Positions 46,501 through 56,600 of a DNA stretch of 64,000 nt are shown piece by piece. Position 1 is the stretch's first letter. Each line of letters opens with the position of its first letter. The notes under the pieces are model-generated. The model had not been told where the DNA came from. It made no database searches and saw only the letters and a list, made by a program, of their open reading frames with translations. A program made the translations under genes and the position numbers. This DNA is from Caenorhabditis elegans (taxonomy: Eukaryota; Nematoda; Chromadorea; Rhabditida; Rhabditidae): the NCBI RefSeq assembly GCF_000002985.6, contig NC_003283.11, forward strand, positions 4,464,001-4,528,000. The letters are read 5' to 3'.

Positions 46501-46891
46501 AAAAAGCCTAAGCCTAAGCATCAGACTAAGCCTAGGCCTGAGCCTAAACCTAAGATTTCGCCTAAACCTAAGCCTAAACCTAAACCTAAGGCTAAACCTA
46601 AGCCTAGGCCTAAGCGTACACCTAGGCCTAAATCTGAAGCTAAGTCTACACGCAAGCTTAAGCCTAAGCCTAACCCAAAGCCTAAGCCAAAGCCTAAGCG
46701 TAAACCTAAGCCTAAATCTTAGCCTCAGCCTAAGACTAAACCCAAGATCAAGCCTGATTGTGAGCCTAATAAACGAATTCTCAAATTTCAGAGCAATGCC
46801 ATTCATGAATCCAATGATGGGCTTCCAAGTGGCTCCAACAGTAGATGCTCTTTCTCAACAATGGGTTGATCTCTCAGCACCACACGAATAA
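33467..46891 (+). CDS. unc-62: UNC-62, Meis/Homothorax TALE homeodomain factor
   Basis: Nuclear DNA-binding partner of PBX (CEH-20) and Hox proteins, controlling cell migration, vulva and intestinal gene programmes. Exons: 1a 33467-33589, 2 37219-37400, 3 37719-37869, 4 37917-38024, 5 38583-38840, 6 39963-40230, then 7a 40651-41120 or 7b 41359-41516, then 8 41829-41905, 9 45879-46148, 10 46792-46891. All phases agree. With 1a and 7b the protein is 564 aa; with 7a, 668 aa. The Meis/PREP N-terminal domain spans about residues 102-225 ([49 protein letters not shown]). The homeodomain (about 391-453 with 7b) has the TALE insertion [13 protein letters not shown] and recognition helix VNNWFINARRR. 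Exon 1a follows CTCTCTTGCAG, probably a trans-splice acceptor. Introns of up to 4 kb carry several foldback repeats. The exons match the C. elegans protein as I know it. Confidence 0.97.
34163..34627. repeat. Foldback element, AAGGTGGA...TCCACCTT ends
   Basis: AAGGTGGAATAGCGCCAGTG at the left pairs with CATTGGCGCTACTCCACCTT at the right. 465 bp in unc-62 intron 1, same family as 11464-11801. Confidence 0.85.
34859..34882. repeat. Poly-C tract (24)
   Basis: The longest homopolymer in the window: 24 C (poly-G on the minus strand), inside unc-62 intron 1. Confidence 0.97.
35110..35131. repeat. (GTC)n trinucleotide repeat
   Basis: About seven GTC/CGT units in unc-62 intron 1. Confidence 0.9.
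35160..35795 (+). promoter_or_regulatory. Candidate internal promoter/5' UTR of unc-62 exon 1b
   Basis: This block is clearly GC-richer than the flanking intron. It has AGAGAGAG/CTCTCTCT clusters, GGGGCGGGG-like (GGGCGGGGCC near 35236) and GCCCCGCCCAC boxes, and ends directly before the ATG at 35796. The composition fits a core promoter plus 5' UTR for the alternative start of unc-62. No TATA box is obvious. This is inference from position and composition. Confidence 0.5.
35796..35807 (+). CDS. unc-62: unc-62 candidate alternative first exon 1b
   Basis: ATGGCGCAGAGG followed by a GTACTT donor gives MAQR in phase 0, the phase needed by exon 2 (CAG TTC AAC). It would replace the 41-residue exon 1a product by four residues and leave the Meis domain and homeodomain unchanged. 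That unc-62 has two alternative 5' exons is established knowledge; that this is the second one is my inference from the phase and the promoter-like DNA before it. The ~1.4-kb intron to exon 2 is normal. Confidence 0.55.
36299..36446. repeat. GACAGCTTATATCTC foldback element
   Basis: CCAACTTTGACAGCTTATAT at the left and CGTGATATAACTTTTCAAAG at the right, in unc-62 intron 1. Confidence 0.7.
38333..38480. repeat. GACAGCTTATATCTC foldback element
   Basis: TACGGCTTATGTCTCAATTG at the left and CGAGATATAAGCTGTCAAAT at the right, in unc-62 intron 4. Confidence 0.7.
39419..39447. repeat. Poly-C tract (20, interrupted)
   Basis: Twenty C, one T, then eight C, in unc-62 intron 5. Confidence 0.95.
40530..40563. 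repeat. (AC)n microsatellite
   Basis: About 16 AC units in unc-62 intron 6, upstream of exon 7a. Confidence 0.95.
40651..41120 (+). CDS. unc-62: unc-62 alternative exon 7a (homeodomain first part)
   Basis: It codes for 157 residues: a Pro/Gln/His-rich stretch ([13 protein letters not shown]), Ser clusters and an acidic patch (DADVKNIN), then [20 protein letters not shown], the N-terminal arm and helix 1 of a homeodomain. Entry phase 1 and exit phase 0 (ACG before GTAAGG) are the same as in exon 7b, so the two exons can substitute for each other. Including both would put two helix 1 sequences in one protein. The exon is spliced to exon 8, which completes helices 2 and 3. Confidence 0.93.
41359..41516 (+). 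CDS. unc-62: unc-62 alternative exon 7b (homeodomain first part)
   Basis: It codes for about 53 residues: an acidic/Ser segment ([20 protein letters not shown]), then [20 protein letters not shown], helix 1 of the homeodomain, closer to fly Hth and vertebrate Meis than the 7a version. It lies 238 bases after exon 7a, with the same entry and exit phases and the same exit sequence ACG/GTAAGG. Confidence 0.95.
42439..42580. repeat. GACAGCTTATATCTC foldback element
   Basis: ACGGCTTATATCTCAGCTGT at the left and CGAGATATAAGCTGTCAAAG at the right, in unc-62 intron 8. Confidence 0.75.
44097..44118. repeat. (AC)n microsatellite
   Basis: Eleven AC units in unc-62 intron 8, within a GA-rich stretch (43960-44230). 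Confidence 0.95.
45002..45188. repeat. CACGTGGTG foldback MITE
   Basis: CACGTAGTGTCAGAATGTCT and the opposite end ACAGCCATGCACCGCGTGG enclose ATCTACAAAAAATGCGGG and CCCGCATTTTTTGTAGATC. It is in unc-62 intron 8. Confidence 0.85.
46371..46768. repeat. Interstitial telomere-type repeat (GCCTAA)n
   Basis: About 65 hexamers of the form GCCTAA/ACCTAA/GCTTAA run over ~400 bp. The consensus is the complement of TTAGGC, the nematode telomere repeat. The array is degenerate, with many single-base variants, and lies wholly inside unc-62 intron 9, ending 23 bases before the exon 10 acceptor. The minus-strand open frame (Leu-Arg-Phe-Arg repeats) is a translation artefact. Confidence 0.93.
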
Positions 46892-49151
46892 GGGTCCGAA
46901 CATATTTATTACAACAGTATACCGCCAAAGGTTCTCCTCAAATGATCAGTTGTTTTTTTTTGGAATCGTTTTTCCAAGTTTTCCATGACTTTAAATGTTT
47001 CTCTCTCTCTCTCTGCGTCTCTCACTCCCTCACACTCTCTCTCTCTCTCTATAACTACTACAGATTCGCCAATTTCCATGGTAAAAATGGTAATATCGAC
47101 TATTTGTTATTGTTCTCAAAAAAAAAATTGTGACCACAGGGTTAATACCACACATTCAATTGCTCTCCAAAATGTAATATTTTTTGACAAAATATTTGAA
47201 AATTGAAAACTGAAACTAATTGATTAATTCCAGTTCATATCAAATGTATGTTCTTATTCTCCTCCTCCAGTTCTCCTCATGTTTGGAACTCATTTTTCTA
47301 ATATTTCAGTCCTAAAATTACAATATACCTTCTTTGTCTCTCTCTCTCATCACCACTCGTTTGCCTTGTCGATTTAATTTCTTTTTTCTTTTTAATATTT
47401 GTTTTTTTTCCTCCATGAATATAGAATTAAAATTTTAAACTTTAAAAAATGTTTTAGTTGGTTTTTAACAATGTACAAAAATATGAAAATAAGAAACAGA
47501 CTGTTTTTTATGCTAACCTCGGACTTCTGGATGAATCCAGTGTTATTTGAAAGAAGACCTTCTCGATAGGCCCCTGCAAAAAAAAAACTAGCGGCAGGGG
47601 CCACTTGGAACTGGAAAAAAGTCAATCTGAAATTGCTATCAGTGCATTTTTCCAATACTTTAGAGGCCTGTAAAAATTCTCCAAATTATTATTTTTGAAA
47701 ATTCTTATGATTTTTAGACTATTTCGAGGTAGACAAGTATTCTGGAAGCTTTTTAGAAATTTTTATTTTTTTTTAGAAAAAAACTGAAAAATTCCTTGAG
47801 TTGGGTGAAAAAGTTTCAGATTTTTACAAAAAATCAAAAAATTTCCAAAAAAATTTCTGAGCACGGCAAATTTCCAAAATGTGGATTTGCCGAATTTGCC
47901 CAGCTCGGCAAAGTTTGTAATTTGCCGCACACATGAAAAATTTTGTCCAAAATTAGTGATTTCGATCAAAAACTTAATGAAAGAAAACATAGCAGCATTT
48001 TTCTTTCATTTTTTTGTTCAAGAAATCCACACAGGCAAAAATCAAATACAACACAGTGAGCTTAGTTTTTTTTAATTAATTTTGGAATTTTTTGAGCTCC
48101 AAAAAATTGCGATTTACCGAACTTGCCGACCACGGGAAATTTGCCGAAATTGCCGCAAACCCCTAATTTCTCACATAATTTAAATTCAATTAAATTTTTT
48201 AAAGCGTAAAATTATGCAATACATTTGGTACTTTGTAAAATAAATTGAAAATTTGTTTTGTTGTTTCAGCAATTTTGAAAAAATATATTCTTCACATACT
48301 TTTGACACAGACCAAAATTAGAAGAATATCATTTTCGGAAATTTTCGAAAATTCCGAAAATCTTCTCTTTAACTTGTAATATTTCAGTTATAAGTAAATA
48401 AATTGTATATTTTTAAAATAAGCACACCCAGGTGGTACAAATAAGTATCATCATGCTTATATTTTTGAAAATGGCCTAAATCGGCCTCTTCCGGCCTAAT
48501 CCGGCTTGAAACTGTCTAGACTCTTAAAATATCGAAAGAGAGTTAAAACTTATAATCAAAATATGAAATCTAAAATAAAAAATCATAATTTAAAAGTTTG
48601 ATAGAAAATAATTTCGTATTTTCAGAACAAAATAAAAACATTGAAATTCCTCAAATTTAAAAAATTGAAACCAGGAACTTTTCCCAAAATCTAAAATTTC
48701 AAGGTTTGTAAAACTTTGTTTTTAAAAGTAAATTAATTTTTACAATACAAAAACCAGAAAAACGGTAAATTAAATTCAATAAATCAAATTAAATACAATA
48801 AATTTTAATTCCGGCAGTTTTGCCGGTTTTCCGATAAGCCAGAAATTTTCATTTTTGGCAAATTGCCAATTTGCCGATTTGCCAGAAAAAAACGTTTGTC
48901 GCCCACCCTTGTTCAGACACCACGCCTTTGATTTTAAGCCAGAATACAGAAATAAATTATATAAAACGTGAGGTATCCTATACAATTTTTTGGGTTTTTT
49001 TTTTGACACGTCCAATTTTACAATTCTAATCAATATTTTATTTATTTCCAAAGTTTCGAGTTTTTTTTTCATACTCTTAAATCAATAAAAGGTGAGTTAA
49101 ATACTTTTTTTTTCAAAAAAATCGTATAAAACACACTTTTCAGACGTTACA
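46892..49151. other. unc-62 3' region and intergenic DNA
   Basis: Contains the unc-62 3' UTR, CT-rich stretches near 47000-47050 and 47330-47350, a foldback element with GAGCTCGGC/GCTCGGC modules at about 47860-48160, and TTTGCCGG modules at 48810-48905. No exon chain was found. CACACTTTTCAG ending at 49143 is a probable trans-splice acceptor of the next gene. Confidence 0.55.
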
Positions 49152-52100
49152 ATGTTCAACTTTAAATTTCCAATTTTCTGCAAAAAGCTTAAAAAGCATC
49201 AAACTTTAGCCGCAATCGGATTGTTCATCTTTTTGATGACATTTACTTTTGGTAAGGTGACACTGAATATTTTCAGTTTTTTTTTTTAAACAAATTTCAG
49301 TGTCAAATTCACAAGCCTCTGGAGAGCACCAAAATGGTAGATGGGCTGAAGGTAGAACAATTGAAAAGCGATCTGTAAAGAATGTTATTAGTGAAGAAGA
49401 ATCCAAGTGCTTAGTAAGTATGAGATATAGGACTTCCCTGTTAACGCCTACCGTACCTGCCTCACGCCGCGAGCCGCGCCTTCTGTATAGTGCGGCGCTG
49501 TAAAAAATGCACCTATCGCACTATGTGGTTCAGGCCACAAGCTTTTGAATTTAAACCAGAAGGCAGGCGTCAGGCCTGAAACCGCGCCTGTTTAACGTGT
49601 AAGCCATAGTTTGATATTTGAAAATTTTGATTCAAATTACTTAATTTCAGAGTTTGTTGTCAACTACCGGCTTCTCGGATTGCCCAGATTTTTGTTCAGT
49701 GCTCGCTGCAAAATTGAAACAGCCGAAGGAAGTGTAGGTGTACCAGTTAATGAAGTATCATACGTTTAAGATTTAAAGATGGAGTACCGAAATCTGAGAC
49801 TTGGCTTTATTAGGCCCAAAATGACTCAAAATTACCACATTTTGTAACGAGACATTCTGAAAATGTATCGTTTTGAAAAAAAGCCTATGTTTTGCTAAAA
49901 TCTCAAATTTTGCCAACTTAAGTGGATTAAGGTACATTTTTGGCCGATGGCAATTATATTTTAAATGGTGATTATCAAATAAAAATTTAGTTCCACAAGT
50001 TCGGGAAAAATTTGAGATTTTAGCTGAAAATAAGACTTACCTTCCAACAATTTGAACCAGGGGCGGGCGGCAATTTAGGCGGCAAATTGGCAAATTGCCG
50101 ATTTCCCGATTTGCCGGAAGTTTTCAATTTCGGCAAATTGCCGAATTGCCGAAAATGTTTAGAGGGATTTTTTGTAGGACGGAAACACTTAAAACTGTGC
50201 TTTTTTGATTTTTTCCCGTTTTTTATACATATTTTCATATATTTTGCTCACTCTTCAAAATAGACGTAGGAACGGTCATAGGATGCGTACAATTTTGCGA
50301 TTAAAATTGAAATTCTGAAATTTCCAAAAAAAAATAAGTGCAAAACTACAACTTTCCGGTTTGCCGATTTGCCGGAAATTTTTCAATTCCGGCAATTTGA
50401 CGATTTGCCAATTTGCCGGAAAAAGTCGTTTTCTGCCCCCGCCTGGTTTGAACCACCATAACTTTTTTTTTGTAAAATTTGAAAAACGTCTTATTACGAA
50501 ATTAGGCAGTTTCAGATTTCACATCTTGAAATTTATGGAGTTTCAAAATTTTGGAGTTTTGTTTTCAATTTCAGATCAGTCGTAGGTATCAGTCTGCCTA
50601 CGTGACCACTTTAGTTTTGCTATACTGTTCTGCTCATATATTATAATTAAACATTTAGTCTATAGTCTAGACTTTCCGTTTTCAGATATAACTGGAAAAC
50701 AATTAATCTCGCTTATCTTGGAGGTCTTTTCGTTATCATTCTAATCACTACTACTCTTACGGTGATCCAGTGTTGGAGGCTTAAACCTAAAGAAGTCTGT
50801 ATAGCGGAGACGGCAAAAACGACTCCAAGTATGGAAGTGACTGCTCCATCTCTTCCCAGAACTATCATGGATCGAGCTCAAGAGGATAGTACTTTGATTG
50901 AAACTTCGGCAAAACCGAAATCGGGGGTGAGTATGAGAAATGTTTAGTTTCATATATAAATTCTCATTCTGAACATCTAATTCTCATTTTCTTGTTCATT
51001 TTAGAGCCATGATTCTCCAAAACAAATCCCGCGGATATTAGGCGGCAATTGGCGTTTGGCAAATTTATTTTTAGGAATTTCGGCAAACTGCAGGTTTGCC
51101 GGTTTGCCGAACTTGCGGAAATTTTCATTTTAGCCAAATTGCCGATTTGCCAGATAGCAATTTGCCAGAAGTTTTTGAGGGGATTATACAAAAAGGCGGA
51201 AACACAAAACAGTGCCTTTTTGAAATGTTTTTCCCGTTTTCTCTAGATATAATTCACTAACTTTTCAAGATTGATGTAGGCTCATGCTCATGTTGCCGTT
51301 TTTCCCGTTTTTCCCGCGAATTCGGCAAATCGGCAATTTGCCGGTTTGCTGAAATTGCTGAAATTGCCGTCCACACCTGATTCAAATAACTAAATTTTCA
51401 GGAATCCGATGGTGGCGGAATAGGATGTGAGGATAAGTACAGTTTGGAAGATGCTGGAGATCCGGAAAAAGCAGTTGCAAAACCGGAAGATTTGATAAAA
51501 CTGCAGCAGCATATGAACAGAATGGATGCCCAGCAAAAGTCGGACACTAGAAGTGACAAGTTCATCAAGAGAGGGAAGATTTATATTCCGATTGAGACAC
51601 ATGTGAGTTGTCATGAACAGAATGGGTCCGGCAATTTATTTTTGTCGTCAAATTCGGCAAATCGCCAAATTGCCGGTTTGCCCATTTGCCGGAAATTTGG
51701 ATAAAGCACTGTGACTTTTTGAAATGTTTCCCCGTAGAATTTGCTTACTTTTCAAAATTGATGTACGAATATTCATAGGATGCTTTTTTTTGCCGATTAA
51801 AATTGAAATTCTAAAATTTCCAATAAAAAAAGTGCAAAACCACAGTTTCTCAAAAATTTTCGGCAAAATGGCAATTTGCCGGTTTGCCGTTTTGCAGGGA
51901 ATTTTCAGTTCCGGCAGTTAACCGATTTGCCGGAACTGATATTATTTGCGTGCGCCTTTAAATGCTAACTGTTATGGAGTCGCAGCAACAAATTTTCATG
52001 TTTAAAATTCAAGTGAAAACGCGCTCCAAGGCGAATTGAAAACGCCCCGCCCCCGAATAATGGGCCTCGTTGGGTATCTGGCGACAAAACTTTAAATTTG

Positions 52101-52947
52101 GAAGTTTTAATTGGATTCGCCAATTTCACCAAGCTTCAAGAATTAGTTTTTCCTTTTTTAAATATTTATTTATGATACTTTTAATAATTTGTTTACTCCA
52201 CATGAATTTAAAAAAGGAAAGTAGGAGCAAAACAGGCGAAAAATTGGCTAAATCTTAAAAAAAGGAATAATTTGAATTGACACGTGGCTCCAGGCTGTCC
52301 CATTATGGTTTGATCTACAAAAAATGCGGGAATTTTTTGCCCAAAAAAAAGTGAGGTCAGCACGTTCTTAACCATGCGAAATCAGTTGAGAACTCTGCGT
52401 CTCTTCTCCCGCATTTTTTGTAGATCAACGTAGATCAAGCCGAAAGCTGAGACACTCTAACACCACGTGAATTGACGGTTCTATATAAATTCAAAAAAAT
52501 GCACGACTTTTGGAAAAAAATTAATAAAATTTTAATTTCTAGATCCCACCAGCGTCCGTCCTTCCGAACAACGTCATTCTGGACAAAGTCACATATAATC
52601 CGAGTGCCAACGAAATTTTCGACATTGGATCCGACATTGACGACATCGAAATGGAGCCAAGTACGATGCAGGGCTCGGATAGTGGTGGTGATCCAACTGA
52701 CAAATCGATTGCTGATAAAACTCCGAAAAAGGAAGTAAAAGTTGAAACGCCGAAGAAGGATGGAAATATGGCAAAGGCTTCCCCGAAAGTAAAGAAAACT
52801 CCAGTAAAGACTCCAGGGAAGCAGCCGGGAAGATCTCCAGCAAAACCCGGGATGGAAGATGTAACGCAGTTGAGCCAGGAGAAGTCAAAATCGTTGAAAT
52901 CGGAGTCTAAGAAGAAGAAGGACAAAGTTTCGAAGGAGAAGCATTAA
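49152..52947 (+). CDS. Type I membrane protein, nematode-type, unknown function
   Basis: No family recognised. Exons 49152-49251, 49301-49413, 49651-49733, 50686-50926, 51402-51602 and 52543-52947 join in phase to about 380 aa. Residues about 18-33 (LAAIGLFIFLMTFTFG) are a signal sequence or first membrane segment after a basic KKLKKH. A ~75-residue ectodomain follows, with Cys at ESKCL and DCPDFCS. YLGGLFVIILITTTLTVI (about residues 106-124) is a clear membrane helix, then QCWRLK. The cytosolic part of ~250 residues is hydrophilic, acidic in the middle (DIGSDIDDIEMEP), then Lys/Pro-rich (KKTPVKTPGKQPGR), ending KKKKDKVSKEKH. Exon 3 ends after GT (before GTAGGT), the only donor that avoids a stop in exon 4. 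Introns 3-5 contain TTTGCCGG elements and a CACGTGGTG MITE. It converges on sos-1. Confidence 0.85.
50055..50448. repeat. TTTGCCGG-type foldback element with GC-rich ends
   Basis: Ends AACCAGGGGCGGGCGGCAA and CTGCCCCCGCCTGGTT are imperfect inverted repeats. The core has the GTAGGAACGGTCATAGGATG motif. This copy best defines the element's boundaries. Confidence 0.8.
51036..51375. repeat. TTTGCCGG-type element, copy 4
   Basis: TTAGGCGGCAATTGG at the left, TTTGCCGG modules, AAAAAGGCGGAAACACAAAA core and GCCGTCCACACCTGATT at the right, in intron 4 of the membrane-protein gene. Confidence 0.7.
51625..51930. repeat. TTTGCCGG-type element, copy 5
   Basis: Starts GGGTCCGGCAATTT, contains CATAGGATGC and TTTGCCGGTTTGCCG, and ends in GATTTGCCGGAAC. 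Partly deleted relative to the copy at 50055. Confidence 0.7.
52281..52469. repeat. CACGTGGTG foldback MITE
   Basis: CACGTGGCTCCAGGCTGTCC and GAGACACTCTAACACCACGTG are the ends. TTGATCTACAAAAAATGCGG faces its inverse. Full-length copy in the last intron of the membrane-protein gene. Confidence 0.9.
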
Positions 52948-52992
52948 AATTATTTAACTATTTACTTTTGAGGAATGAAAAATAGAAAATAG

Positions 52993-52998
52993 AATAAA
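52993..52998 (+). terminator. Poly(A) signal AATAAA
   Basis: Canonical AATAAA 45 bases after the stop codon of the type I membrane-protein gene. Confidence 0.65.
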
Positions 52999-53272
52999 AA
53001 TTCAATGAAAAAATGAAAAAAAAATGAAACCAGACAAGAAAATTCGAAAGAAAAACAAATTAATCAGGAAAGAAAACGTTTTCTGAGGATGATGTGTTGA
53101 TGCTTATCACAGGAATATAACGGGTTTGGTTTTATGTGTGTGTGTGTTTGCGTGGGGGGGACGGAAATCTCAAAATATTTTTTGGAACTTCTTCTGGAAA
53201 CTATGAGATCGGGTGTATTGGATTTGGTGGATTGATGGCCATAGGGAGAATCAAAATAAGACAAAGTATTAT

Positions 53273-53588
53273 GGGAACACGAAATCATGAGAATGCGTAC
53301 TGCGCCAAATATCTCGCAGCGAAAACTACAGTAACTCTTTAAATGACTATTGTAGCGATGATGTCGATTTACGGGACTCGATTTTCGAAATGAATTTCTT
53401 TTCGAATAGTGACAACGATTTATCGATTCGCTGTTACAATTCGAAAAAAATCATTTCGAAAATCGAGCCCCGTAAATCGACATCAGTGCTACAGTAATCG
53501 CTTAAAGGGTTACTGTAGTTTTTGGTACGAGATATTTTGCGCGTCAAATATGGTGCACAATACGCATTATCAGAATTTTGAGGTCCCG
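53273..53588. repeat. Near-perfect palindromic element
   Basis: GGGAACACGAAATCATGAGA at the left pairs with TCAGAATTTTGAGGTCCC at the right. The inner arms CGATTTACGGGACTCGATTT and TCGAGCCCCGTAAATCGACA also pair, so almost the whole 316 bp folds on itself. Related copies lie at 54183-54302 (half), 56731-57211 (interrupted) and 63888-63935 (end only). It fills most of the gap between two convergent genes. Confidence 0.88.
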
Positions 53589-53631
53589 TTAAAGGTTGGG
53601 GGGAGAGGGGCGGTAAATCTGTGTACATATT

Positions 53632-53649
53632 GGGGGGGGGGGGGGGGGG
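53632..53649. repeat. Poly-G tract (18)
   Basis: Eighteen consecutive G, 33 bases past the sos-1 stop codon; poly-C on the sos-1 coding strand. Confidence 0.97.
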
Positions 53650-53681
53650 AATTCGAGATATGAGATGGGCTCTGCTCGTTT

Positions 53682-56600
53682 CTACTTATTAGAGCTTCTG
53701 TAAGTCTTTGGTGGCAACGGCGGTGGTGGAGTGTTGACGAAAATCGATGGAGACATTGGATCTTCGAAAGGTTGCTCCGAAGAAAGTGTTGGACTGTTGC
53801 TGTTGTGACGGCTGAAATTTTGGGAATTTTTTAAAGTTTTTTTTTGTATTTCAAAATTTCATATGATATCCTGCCTGCCTGCCTGCCTGTCTGACCTTAA
53901 AAGTGGAGTTGGATCTGTGGTTTTTTAGCGTAGAATTTTTCTAAATTAGGTTTTTTTTTTAATTTTTGAATTAAAAAAAAACCATTAAAAAATTTAGAAT
54001 TTTTTAAACAAAATAATCAAATGCCTCAACTATTTTTGAATTCCTGCGCTAATCAATAACCGCGTTTCAATTTTTGCTTTTTCTGACTATATTAATCGGG
54101 GGGTTTTTGCAAAAAATTCAAATTTTAATTAAATTATCGATTTTAGTTGTTTTTTTATTGCGAGAACATTGAATTCGGAAACGGGGCTCGATTTTCACCA
54201 GCGCTACAGTAGTCATTTAAAGAATTACTGTAGTTTTCCTTTTCGCTACGAGATATTTTGCGCGTCAAATATGTTGCTCAATACGCATTCCCAGAATTTT
54301 TAATTTTTTGCAAGAATCGAAATTGTTCAATTTGATGATTTTCATCTCAAATTGATTGAAATGAGAAAATTTTCGAGAGGCAGGCCGGATTTCAGGTAGG
54401 CCGCCTAGAATTTTCAGTGCGCCGCCGTACTTTGATTTTGGTGGAAGTGGTGGTGGCGCCCGGAACACGGAAGATCCTCTCGGTGGAGGAAGAGCTGGTG
54501 GAAGGGGCACAGAAAGACGGACGGTTGGAGAATGTGATTCTTCGCTGAAAACTTGACGATTTTGTTAATTGCCACAATCGTTTCGCGAGCGTTCTTACCG
54601 ATCGAAGATTACTCGGAGCTGTTCTTGATTTTCTTTGGTAGCTGACGATGTGGATCCAGATGTGCTGGGAGATGACGACACATCTGACGATGTAGATGGA
54701 CGAGGTGGAAGTGGTGGTGCTGTTGATGCTTCGTAGACAACGGGAAATTGGAAGGCCGATGGTGATGAGTTGTCTGAAGAAGAAGAAGAAGTTTTTGATA
54801 TTGTTTTTGATTTCGAGAGAAAAAAGAGAAAAGAGAGACAGAAAACTGTATGAACCATTCACTAGGAACTATACGAAAAGTCAAAGTGATATGATAAGAA
54901 ACTGGTTTTATTTTTCGATTTAAAGTACAACTAAAAATGAACATTTTTTCGGGTAAATCGGCAATTTGTAATTTTTTAAATTTCGGCAAAAATGGTAGTT
55001 TTCCAAAAAATTTCGGCAAACGGTACATTCGGAAAAAGGGCAATTTTTGATTTGCCGATTTGCCGAAACTGGTTTTTTAATAATTAAAGTGCAATTAAAC
55101 CAGGGGCAACAAACTCCAAGTGGTGTCAGAGTGTCCCATTTCGGCTTGATCTACATAGATCTACAAAAAAAATGCGGGAGAAGAGACGCAGAGTTCTCAA
55201 CTGATTCCGTATGGTTAAGAACGTGCTAACGTCACATTTTTTCTGGGCAAAAATTTCCGCATTTTTTGTAGATCAAACCATAATGGGACAGCCTGGCACC
55301 ACGTGAAATTGAACATTTTTCGGAAAATCAGTAATTTGTAGATATTTTGATTTTCGGAATATTTGGCAAACCGGCAAAATTCTGATAAAAAAGGCAGCTG
55401 TCTTTTTTTTTTAATTTTCGGCAAAGTGGCATTGATAATGAAATTTGTTAGAAAATACCGTTTTTTTTGCCGGTTTTGCCGAAAAAACTGCCATTTCTTC
55501 AAATTTGAGCAATCCCGAAATTCACTGATATCGAGCATTTTTTGGAAAATCGGCAAATTTTCGGCAAAAAAAGGTTTTGAAAATTTTGAAAATTCCAATT
55601 TTCTAGTAAGTACTAAAAATTTCGTTGAAAAAAAGCTCTGTGGTGAAATTTTTTTTCGATTTTTTTTTCGGAAAAAATCGAAAAATTAAAAAAAAAAGTT
55701 CAGTAAAACTATTGATTTTTTTCAAATTGTAGTAGATCGAAAAACGAAAAAATCACGTTTTTCGGTTTCCAAAAAAATTAAGGTTTCCGAAAAATCGAAA
55801 AAAAAATTATGTTTTCAAAAATTCTGTTTTTTTTATCGAAAAAAAAGGTTTTTCAAAAATCGAAAAATCGAAAAAACCAAAAAAAAATTTCAATGTTCCA
55901 AACCAACCTCTAGAAGGAGTCAACGGAGACTTTGCCAACGGAGACATCGGCTGCTGTGTCATACGTCTTGGATGAAGCTTCGGTGGTGGTCCACCTGCAG
56001 AGCTAGGAGTCGTCGTCGTCGTCAGTGTCGTCGGACTCGTCGCAGTGCTCATCATTCCAGAACTCTTCGGAGCTGGTGGCATTGGAGCTTGTGTAGTAGG
56101 TGGCAGTGAGACCGAATTACTTTGATTGGCTCGTGATGAACGTGGAAGAAGTGGTGGCGGTTGGAGGACAGCTGAACACCAAGTCATGATTTTATATAAT
56201 AAGTGAATTCTATAGGGATTCTTATGATGATGATGATGGTGATGTTGTAAAATTTTTGGGCGATAGAAGGTCAGATGTGGGCGGATCCTAAAACTACAGG
56301 AGAATGCGGGGGCGGACCTTTAGAATCTGGCGAAGGTGACGTCGGCCGTGAGCTGCTTCCGTTTCGTTTGCGGAATAAAAAGTTCATGATGAGGATTCGG
56401 TGAGATGCTGTGTGTTTTTCCGCAGAGAACAAGGAAGAGCGAAAAATAACAGAGGTTAACAAAATGAATGAAGAAGACGTTGTCGTCGCGAGAAGAGGAC
56501 AGCCAACGGATGACAAGGGAACGGTCGAGACATCTTTATGTGTCATTTTCTCTATCTCTATTCCTATTCCAAGATATATACACACACATACGCCAATCAT

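Noticed and set aside
46420..46806. 128-codon minus-strand frame rich in Leu, Arg and Phe
   Set aside because: It is the translation of the telomere-type repeat inside unc-62 intron 9.
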